Positions 1 through 6,162 of a stretch of 14,793 nucleotides of DNA are shown here, one piece after another. The stretch is taken from assembly GCA_034435635.1 (NCBI GenBank), contig DAOTWY010000112.1, forward strand, positions 1 through 14,793, read 5' to 3'. The notes under the pieces are model-generated. The model ran no database searches, was not told the DNA's origin, and saw only the letters and a program-made list of their open reading frames with translations. The stretch is from DAOTWY01 sp003696565. GTDB taxonomy: Bacteria > Chloroflexota > Anaerolineae > Aggregatilineales > Phototrophicaceae. The position numbers and the translations under genes were made by a program. The first letter of the stretch is position 1, and the number at the start of each line of letters is the position of its first letter.

Positions 1-93
1 CCCACTCACTTTAGTATTTGTCACGATTTTTGATCACTTTTTTGAAACAAAAATCTTGCCAGATTAATTACTCAACTCATTTCATTACCCATG

Positions 94-118
94 CCCGTCA
101 AATTTGACGGGTTTTTTT
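94..118 (+). terminator. Rho-independent terminator
   Basis: A perfect 18-base palindrome (94-111, arms CCCGTCAAA and TTTGACGGG) is followed directly by seven T residues (112-118). This is the classic intrinsic terminator shape for transcription on the plus strand, so it most likely ends a gene lying left of the window. There is no matching U-tract for the minus strand. Confidence 0.85.
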
Positions 119-134
119 ATCGTTTCGTTATAAT
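104..134 (+). promoter_or_regulatory. Candidate sigma70-type promoter for the DUF3179 gene
   Basis: A perfect -10 box TATAAT lies at 129-134. The best -35 candidate, TTGACG (104-109, 5 of 6 to consensus), is separated by 19 bases, which is longer than ideal. The -35 candidate lies inside the 3' arm of the upstream terminator hairpin. It would give a leader of roughly 110 bases before the start at 252. The -10 box is convincing and the -35 is only plausible. Confidence 0.45.
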
Positions 135-251
135 CTAGCATTGTATAAATAGCATAGATTGTAGCAAGGTCAAACTTTGTCAATATCGTAAGATATACGC
201 ACTCGTTTCTATCTTGGTTAGTAAGGGAAAATATCAGATAAGGAGCGTGTG

Positions 252-1373
252 ATGGTTCGTTTTGTCGCTTTATTGGGGATATTGATCTTAGGTAGTATAG
301 GTATTCATGCTCAAAACACATGTGACGATCCACCATTTGAAAATAATCGTACTTGGGATTTAACCGACTTTTGTCAATATCAGGAAGGGGTCTATGATGA
401 GATCATCTCCGGTGGTGTTGGACGGGATGGCATTCCACCAATTGATGATCCTCAGTTTGAAAGTATAGAAGAAGCTGCAGAATGGTTACAACCTCAATCG
501 CCGGTTATTGCATTTGAACTCAACGGCGACGCGCGTGCTTATCCCTTAGCAATTCTTACCCGCCATGAAATTGTAAATGATGTTGTCGGTGGCGAGCCAG
601 TTGCTGTTACGTTCTGCCCATTATGCAACAGTGCTATTGTCTTTGAGCGGACAGTGGATGGTGATGTGCTACGATTTGGCGTTTCTGGTTTATTGCGTAA
701 CAGTGATTTGATTATGTGGGATGATAAAACCCAAAGTTGGTGGCAACAATTGACTGGTGAGGGGATTGTTGGAGCATATACAGATACTCAGTTGAATATA
801 CAGGGGTCCAATGTGGTTAGTTTTGAAGCATTTATGGAACAATACCCTGACGGACAAGTTCTAGACCCCGGGTCACGTCGTTATGGTGATAACCCTTACC
901 GTGGGTATGATAGTAATGAAACACCATTTTTATTCCGGGGCGAACCTGATCCTCGCTTATTCCCTGTGGAACGTGTGCTAGCTGTGCGCATTGGTGACGT
1001 TGCAAAAGCGTACCCATTTAGTGTTTTAGAAGAATTAGGTGTCATCAACGATACAATTAACGAGCAAGAGCTTGTTGCTTTTTGGCAACCTGGAGCAACA
1101 AGCGCATTAGATGCTGCCGATATTGACTCCTCTCGTGATGTTGGAATGGCAGCATTATATGAGCGCGTTGTTGAGGAGCAAACATTAACATTTATCATCG
1201 ACGAAGAAGGTAACATTCGTGATGAGCAAACAAACAGTATATGGAACATCTTTGGCACAGCGATTGATGGTGAATTAGCTGGCACACAACTGCGGCAGAT
1301 TATCGCTGCACCGCACTTCTGGTTTGCATGGGCAGCATTTCATCCAGAAACAGAAGTCTATTCACTAGATTGA
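252..1373 (+). CDS. Secreted DUF3179 domain-containing protein
   Basis: A 373-residue exported protein of the DUF3179 family, whose biochemical role is not established. Residues 1-21 form a signal peptide (hydrophobic core VALLGILILGSIG, likely cut after HAQ). The DUF3179 hallmarks are present: 'FELNGDARAYPL' near 88-99, 'RHEIVND' (104-110), the 'FCPLCNSA' motif at 121-128 with C122 and C125, 'GLLRNSDL' (147-154), and a C-terminal 'HFWFAWAAFHP' (355-365). Two further cysteines (C24, C41) sit near the mature N-terminus. The CxxC pair suggests metal or redox chemistry, but this is inference. The start is ATG 252 rather than GTG 249, because AAGGAG (240-245) lies six bases before the ATG and only three before the GTG. 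The gene stands alone, and its last 16 bases overlap the converging permease gene. Confidence 0.88.
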   Translation: MVRFVALLGILILGSIGIHAQNTCDDPPFENNRTWDLTDFCQYQEGVYDEIISGGVGRDGIPPIDDPQFESIEEAAEWLQPQSPVIAFELNGDARAYPLAILTRHEIVNDVVGGEPVAVTFCPLCNSAIVFERTVDGDVLRFGVSGLLRNSDLIMWDDKTQSWWQQLTGEGIVGAYTDTQLNIQGSNVVSFEAFMEQYPDGQVLDPGSRRYGDNPYRGYDSNETPFLFRGEPDPRLFPVERVLAVRIGDVAKAYPFSVLEELGVINDTINEQELVAFWQPGATSALDAADIDSSRDVGMAALYERVVEEQTLTFIIDEEGNIRDEQTNSIWNIFGTAIDGELAGTQLRQIIAAPHFWFAWAAFHPETEVYSLD

Positions 1374-2125
1374 GCCAATAGAAAATTAACAGAAAACACA
1401 GTGAGAAAAATTGCTAAACCAGGGATAATCCCTAACCAGGGCGCGCTGCGGAAGGCACTGCGCCCTTCAGCCAACATCACGCCCCAATCTGGTATTCCAG
1501 GCTCACCACCTAAACCCAAAAAGCTCAATGCCGCACTACTTATAAGACAATAACTAAAAATCACACTGGCATAGTTTAATAGAACTGGCAACACATTGGG
1601 GAAAATATGGCGTGTAAATACCCCCCACCAACTCGCCCCCACAGCAAAAGCCCCTTCAATATAATCCTGGTGGATCATTTGCCGAGTAGCTGCTCTACTG
1701 ACCTGAACATAAAGTGGAATCAGTGATAACCCGGTTGCCAACACCAATTGTATAATCCCCCTGCCCCCAAGTGTGATAATCACAAGTGCGAGCATCAATG
1801 AAGGAATAGCCAACATGGTATTTACAATGACTTGGATAATCTTATCCAACCAATTTTGTGATATACCAGCCAGGACACCCAAACATGTCCCTGGCATTAC
1901 AACCAGAAGTGTCGCTAATCCAGAAACGAGTAATGTACGCCTACCCCCATATAACATCCTGCTTAAAACATCTCGTCCTAGCGAATCCGTACCCAATAAA
2001 TAATCATCATTAGGAGGACTATATGGAATAGCAACAATTTCATGTGACTGATGTGGGGCTAATTGTGGTGCAAAAAATGCCGAAGCAACGACAAACAATA
2101 AGTAACCAATTGGTAAATAACGCAT
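1358..2125 (-). CDS. ABC transporter permease, DppC/OppC type
   Basis: A 255-residue inner-membrane permease of the peptide/nickel (PepT) ABC importer family, forming the translocation channel with the partner permease encoded just upstream. Seen in the sequence: an N-terminal membrane helix (about 4-21), the family motif 'LLGTDSLGRDVLSRMLYG' (43-60), further helices, and the EAA-loop that docks on the ATPase ('GASWWGVFTRHIFPN', 163-177). The start is taken as ATG 2125, which overlaps the stop of the preceding gene as TGATG and implies translational coupling. In-frame GTG 2128 and TTG 2131 are alternatives and sit closer to a GAGG at 2137-2140. The C-terminus is odd: homologues usually run on to a 'GDxLRDxLDPR'-type tail, whereas this one stops at 'NFLLAQSSE', inside the 3' end of the converging DUF3179 gene. 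Confidence 0.88.
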   Translation of the reverse strand: MRYLPIGYLLFVVASAFFAPQLAPHQSHEIVAIPYSPPNDDYLLGTDSLGRDVLSRMLYGGRRTLLVSGLATLLVVMPGTCLGVLAGISQNWLDKIIQVIVNTMLAIPSLMLALVIITLGGRGIIQLVLATGLSLIPLYVQVSRAATRQMIHQDYIEGAFAVGASWWGVFTRHIFPNVLPVLLNYASVIFSYCLISSAALSFLGLGGEPGIPDWGVMLAEGRSAFRSAPWLGIIPGLAIFLTVFSVNFLLAQSSE

Positions 2126-3003
2126 CACCAATCTAACCTCGGATCAAGCAAACGATGAAGCAAATCCGCAACCGTATTCAGCAAGACATAAAAAACGGCA
2201 GATAAAACCACAATACCTTGTACAACCGGGTAATCCTGATTGATGGTGCTATCTAATAATAAGCGACCAATTCCTGGACGAACAAAGATTTGCTCTGTGA
2301 TGACAGTTCCTCCTAACAAGAAGCCCGTTTGCAAAGCTGCAACTGTGACAAGTGGAATCAGAGCAACCCGTAAAATATGTTTAGACTGAACCCAATATTC
2401 TGGTAACCCTTTACTGCGAGCGACCCAAACAAATGTAGCTTGTTTTACCTGGCGAATGTTAGCATAAATTACCTGTGCCATCCCCCCCATAACAGAAAAA
2501 CTCAACACACTAACAGGCAGAATTAAGCTGTTGGAATAGCCTAACCAGGATGAAAAAAGAATAATGACCAGCGTTGCACTCCAATAAACCGGCATACTTA
2601 ATGAGAGGTTTATAATCAATCGTGCGAGTTGCCCTATTAAGCTATTTTGTGCAGCGAGGATACCAACAGGAACAGCCTGAACAATACCAAAAAACATTGT
2701 TAATAAAGCTAATAAAACGGTGTGATGAAGTTGGGAGAAAATTAATTCTTTAACAGGCAGGCGGCTAATCAAAGATGTGCCCATATCACCGCGAAGCAAA
2801 CCAGCTAAATATCGACCATATTGGATAATCACTGGATCATTTAAACCAAGTGCGTCGCGCTGTGCTTCAATTTGTGTCTCACTTACTCCACTGATGGCAA
2901 GTTGCGCCTCAATTGCATCACCGGGCAAGACACGCAAAGCAAAAAAAGCAATAGATGCTGCCAGCCAAATCACTGACAGCATCGACAAAAAACGTAAGAT
3001 CAT
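2125..3003 (-). CDS. ABC transporter permease, DppB/OppB type
   Basis: A 292-residue multi-pass permease, the second channel subunit of the same peptide/nickel-type importer. Family signatures include the N-terminal helix ending in 'LRVLPGDA' (23-30), 'ALGLNDP' (51-57), 'YLAGLLRGDMGTSL' (65-78), the EAA-loop 'ARSKGLPEYWVQSKHILR' (195-212), 'TEQIFVRPGIGRLLL' (236-250) and the usual end 'LLDPRLDW'. Length is slightly shorter than the roughly 300-330 common in the family but complete. Its ATG overlaps the stop of the solute-binding protein gene by four bases (ATGA), and its own stop overlaps the next permease start. The three genes are therefore one transcription unit. Confidence 0.93.
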   Translation of the reverse strand: MILRFLSMLSVIWLAASIAFFALRVLPGDAIEAQLAISGVSETQIEAQRDALGLNDPVIIQYGRYLAGLLRGDMGTSLISRLPVKELIFSQLHHTVLLALLTMFFGIVQAVPVGILAAQNSLIGQLARLIINLSLSMPVYWSATLVIILFSSWLGYSNSLILPVSVLSFSVMGGMAQVIYANIRQVKQATFVWVARSKGLPEYWVQSKHILRVALIPLVTVAALQTGFLLGGTVITEQIFVRPGIGRLLLDSTINQDYPVVQGIVVLSAVFYVLLNTVADLLHRLLDPRLDW

Positions 3004-4580
3004 TGGATAGTAACGTTATTTAACAATGGGAACCAACCATAAGGATCATACACAAGCCCATGAATCGAGGGCAAATGAGCATTAAGATTCACATACTCCC
3101 GAATTGGTAAAATCAAAGCTTGTTCCATAATAAAGCGTTGAATAGCAGCATATTGTGAACGCCGTGCAGATGGAGAAAGTTCTTGCCTGGCGGTGAGCAA
3201 TGCAGCGTCTAACTCAGTATTGCTAAAGTTCATATAATTATTAGCAGCATTCGTCATGTAAAACTCATTCAAGAAGTAGGGATCATACCCTGGTGTATCA
3301 AATGACACAAGATGATATTGCCCTTCTGCAACAGCTTCTCTTAATGCCGTAAAACCAGAAACTTGTGTCAGTTGTAAATCTACACCGATCTCACGCCATT
3401 GAGATTGAATGACTTGTGCGACTTCTGGCAGCTGTCCCCAAGGCGGAATGAGCATGATAATTTGCAAATTTGCCTCACCATCATTTAATAGACCATCATT
3501 ATCTGTATCGATAAAACCAGCTGTCGCTAACAGTGCCCGCGCCTGATCTGGATCATAGGCATACATCCCCTCTACTTCGGGGTTATAATATAAGGTATTG
3601 GATGAAAGAGGTCCCCAAGCAATCGGTGAAAAACCTTGGAAAACAGTATCAACAATTACGCCACGGTTCGTTGCATAAAGCAAAGCACGCCGAACGTTAA
3701 CATCGTTCGTGGGATATTGCTCTGTGTTAAACATGAATTGTAAGGGCTGACCAGGAACACTTACAGGTTGTAAGACCAAACTATCTCCAGATGAAATGAG
3801 ACGGGCAGATGCCGGCGGAATTTCCCCCATAATATGAGCATCACCATTTTCTAACGCAAGTGTGCGAGTCGGTGGATCTTCATAAAATTTGAAAATAATT
3901 TCATCAATTGCACCATCACCTAACGGCTCGTAAAACTCAGGTCCCCACGCATAATTTTCATTGCGTTGTAGAACAATCTCTACGCCTGGCGTATATTTGA
4001 TAAAACGAAACGGTCCAGTACCGACCTGATGAAACTGATAGCGTTCTGGCGAGTATTGCGCCAATGCCGTTGGGCTTGCTATGCCTAAATATACTTGGCT
4101 GAGTGAATCCAATAATGGCGAGAACGGCTCAGATAATAAAATCCGAATTGTATAGGTATCAACAATTTCATACCCGATATATGGACCAAGCATGAACGCC
4201 GCTTTTTGTGAACGTGTATCTGGCGAAACAATGCGGTCTAAATTTGCTGCAACTGCCTGAGCATTAAACGGGGTGCCATCATGAAAAGTTACATCTTGGC
4301 GTAGTTGAAATGTATAACTTAAGCGGTCGTCTGAAATTTCCCAGCTTGTTGCCAAACCTGGGACAATCTCGCGAGTTTCAGGATGACGATAAACCAGCGT
4401 ATCGTACACCTGCCTCAAAACAATCCCAAGTTCAGCAGAACGATGAATGTGTGGATCAAAGCCGCTTGGTTCTAGCGTCAATCCATAGACAATCGGATTT
4501 TCGCCACGTGTTTCCTTTGGTGTAGCACACCCTGCAAGGATCAATAACAAAATCACAACAAATCGTTCAAATTTGAGCAT
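3000..4580 (-). CDS. ABC transporter solute-binding lipoprotein (SBP family 5)
   Basis: A 526-residue extracytoplasmic substrate-binding protein that delivers ligand (peptide, nickel or another small solute; not predictable here) to the two downstream permeases. Residues 1-18 are a lipoprotein signal with lipobox L-A-G-C, so C18 is the lipidated residue. Family 5 signatures: 'LEPSGFDPHIHRSAELG', the 'VFHDGTPF'-like segment 'VTFHDGTPFNAQAV', 'VGTGPFRFIKYTPG', 'NVRRALLYATNR' and the 'DTDNDGLLNDGE' segment commonly seen in this family. AGAAGG (4586-4591) sits five bases before the ATG, supporting the start. It is first in a three-gene operon. No convincing promoter could be picked in the 78-base divergent gap to the PrsW-like gene. 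Confidence 0.93.
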   Translation of the reverse strand: MLKFERFVVILLLILAGCATPKETRGENPIVYGLTLEPSGFDPHIHRSAELGIVLRQVYDTLVYRHPETREIVPGLATSWEISDDRLSYTFQLRQDVTFHDGTPFNAQAVAANLDRIVSPDTRSQKAAFMLGPYIGYEIVDTYTIRILLSEPFSPLLDSLSQVYLGIASPTALAQYSPERYQFHQVGTGPFRFIKYTPGVEIVLQRNENYAWGPEFYEPLGDGAIDEIIFKFYEDPPTRTLALENGDAHIMGEIPPASARLISSGDSLVLQPVSVPGQPLQFMFNTEQYPTNDVNVRRALLYATNRGVIVDTVFQGFSPIAWGPLSSNTLYYNPEVEGMYAYDPDQARALLATAGFIDTDNDGLLNDGEANLQIIMLIPPWGQLPEVAQVIQSQWREIGVDLQLTQVSGFTALREAVAEGQYHLVSFDTPGYDPYFLNEFYMTNAANNYMNFSNTELDAALLTARQELSPSARRSQYAAIQRFIMEQALILPIREYVNLNAHLPSIHGLVYDPYGWFPLLNNVTIQ

Positions 4581-4658
4581 TTTAGCCTTCTCTAGCTACT
4601 CACGATAGGTTAGCATCTATTGATGGAAAAGTTTACCACAAATAGAGGGTGAGTCTTA

Positions 4659-5561
4659 GTGACAAGGTATAATTCCTCACGGCTATTAACCCCCCCCAGA
4701 GAAGAAGAAGAGATCTATCCTTATCGGCGTGTTTGGCATAGTTTAAGCATTGAGATGGGAGGGGTATTTACAATTGCGTTGGTGTTTTATGTGCTGGTTG
4801 GCTTCGTTGGGATCAACTTACCACAAAGCCTATGGCGAGCAGGAAACGCAACGCTTGCCTTGAGTCCGGCAATGTTCTGGCTGGTGTTTTCTTGGTGGCG
4901 AGAACGGCGCGTGCCAGAACCACGTGAACATCTAACAGCTGTATTTATCATCAGTGGATTAGCGGCAAATGCGATCGGCATCCCATTAATTACATATCTG
5001 GATGTCGATCAATGGCTTTCATCTGCGGATACAATTGGACGAATTTTAGGATATGCCTTCACGGTTGGGATTACACAAGAGACCATTAAATACTTAGTAG
5101 TGCGTTATCTCGCATGGGAACGTGGCTTCCGTATCCGACAAGACCCACTTGCATATTGTTTAACAAGTGCGATGAGTTATGCTACAGTTGCAAATTTACA
5201 CTTTGCACTGGATGGTGTCCCATCACCTGATATTGTTGCGATGCGGATTTTCAGCATAACGGCTTTACATGTTACAGCAAGTACAATTGTCGCCTTTGGG
5301 ATGACCGAACTATATTTCAATCCACGCACTGTTTTTGTGCAACCATTTATGTTGCTTTTAGCGGCGATTGTAGTGGGAATTGGTATTTCATTCCGAACAG
5401 GATTAACCAACAGTGGGTTTGTATTGGGGATCGGTGGCACACGCCCAATCTTAGGATTTATCTTTTCATTGGTGCTGATGGTTAGCGTTTTGGTATCATT
5501 TGCATTTTTGTTCACCACAACAGAACGTCAAGCGCAGGAGGCAGCCGAAGAAGAAACATGA
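4659..5561 (+). CDS. PrsW-like multi-pass membrane protein, probably degenerate protease
   Basis: A 300-residue membrane protein with about eight predicted helices. It resembles the PrsW/CPBP-type intramembrane proteases: 'QETIK' (140-144) matches the EExxK motif, 'YATVANLHF' (174-182) matches FAxxEN, and 'RIFSITALH' (196-204) matches the RxxxxxxxH helix. In the family the glutamate pair and the histidine are needed for activity. Here the first Glu of the pair is Gln (Q140) and the Glu of FAxxEN is Ala (A178), while E141, K144, N179 and H204 remain. It may therefore be inactive or altered in chemistry. The start is GTG 4659, preceded by GAGGG (4645-4649) at nine bases. An eight-C tract (4690-4697) falls in codons 11-13. 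The next gene overlaps its stop by four bases, so the two are coupled. Confidence 0.7.
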   Translation: MTRYNSSRLLTPPREEEEIYPYRRVWHSLSIEMGGVFTIALVFYVLVGFVGINLPQSLWRAGNATLALSPAMFWLVFSWWRERRVPEPREHLTAVFIISGLAANAIGIPLITYLDVDQWLSSADTIGRILGYAFTVGITQETIKYLVVRYLAWERGFRIRQDPLAYCLTSAMSYATVANLHFALDGVPSPDIVAMRIFSITALHVTASTIVAFGMTELYFNPRTVFVQPFMLLLAAIVVGIGISFRTGLTNSGFVLGIGGTRPILGFIFSLVLMVSVLVSFAFLFTTTERQAQEAAEEET

Positions 5562-6160
5562 CAGAAGTCATTGAGATTCGTGGAACAGAAGAAGCAACGT
5601 CAAGGCAATATCGTCTGGGGCATTTCCTGACATTAAGTGTCGCTATATTAGCGTTTTTATATGGTCTTAACATGCGTGAAAGCATCACAAACGCCACAAC
5701 ACTTTACACTGATGTACGCGCAGGAATCCGTGTAAGATACCCACGCAATTGGCTCATTGATATTGATGGTGATTATGTCTTTCGTGTGCGGGATATGACA
5801 CAAATCGGGTTCAAAACAACGATCCAAGTTAGTTTACGTCCGATGAGTGCAGATATGACAGAGCAAAACGTATTAAACACGCTGCACATCGCCCGTGCAG
5901 AGAGTTTGTTTGCCTACGATCCACAATCTACCACACCTTATCTACTACCGGATAATCTGCCTGCTACAGCTATGACTTACACATATATTGAACGAGACCC
6001 AAATCCATTTTTGGAATCAGCCTCATATAATGTAACAGGACTAGACATTTTAATTAACACTGGAAGCCAGGTTTTAATTGTAACATTTCGTACAGATTCC
6101 AATCGATTCAACGATGATCTGCCCATTTTTGAGCAATTTTTAGCGAGTCTGGAGTTTTAG
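5558..6160 (+). CDS. Single-pass membrane protein with extracytoplasmic domain, unknown function
   Basis: A 200-residue protein that I do not recognise with confidence. Residues 1-19 are polar, about 20-37 form one membrane helix, and the rest is a soluble domain expected outside the membrane. The segment 'IRVRYPRNWLI' (56-66), followed by alternating hydrophobic strands and a final 'FEQFLASLEF', resembles PsbP-like or other 'YPxxW' extracytoplasmic domains; this is a weak likeness only. There are no obvious catalytic residues. Its ATG overlaps the upstream PrsW-like gene (ATGA), and the protease gene begins two bases after its stop. Context suggests an envelope role shared with those two proteins. 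Confidence 0.72.
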   Translation: MTEVIEIRGTEEATSRQYRLGHFLTLSVAILAFLYGLNMRESITNATTLYTDVRAGIRVRYPRNWLIDIDGDYVFRVRDMTQIGFKTTIQVSLRPMSADMTEQNVLNTLHIARAESLFAYDPQSTTPYLLPDNLPATAMTYTYIERDPNPFLESASYNVTGLDILINTGSQVLIVTFRTDSNRFNDDLPIFEQFLASLEF

Positions 6161-6162
6161 TC

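Noticed and set aside
1..93. Possible gene or RNA at the left edge
   Set aside because: AT-rich with no supported reading frame, tRNA fold or repeat; read as the 3' flank of a gene outside the window.
896..1285. Open frame of 129 codons on the minus strand inside the DUF3179 gene
   Set aside because: Antisense to a clear family member, low-complexity serine-rich product, no ribosome-binding site considered convincing.
3478..3510. DTDNDGLLNDGE segment of the binding protein as a special calcium site
   Set aside because: This Asp-rich segment is common in family 5 binding proteins and needs no special explanation.
4581..4658. Promoters in the divergent gap between the binding-protein operon and the PrsW-like gene
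   Set aside because: Only weak boxes were found (for example TTGATG at 4620 with TAGAGG at 4643, and TAAACT on the minus strand); none is good enough to annotate.
5177..5518. Open frame of 113 codons on the minus strand inside the PrsW-like gene
   Set aside because: Antisense shadow of a membrane protein gene with no recognisable domain and no gene context.
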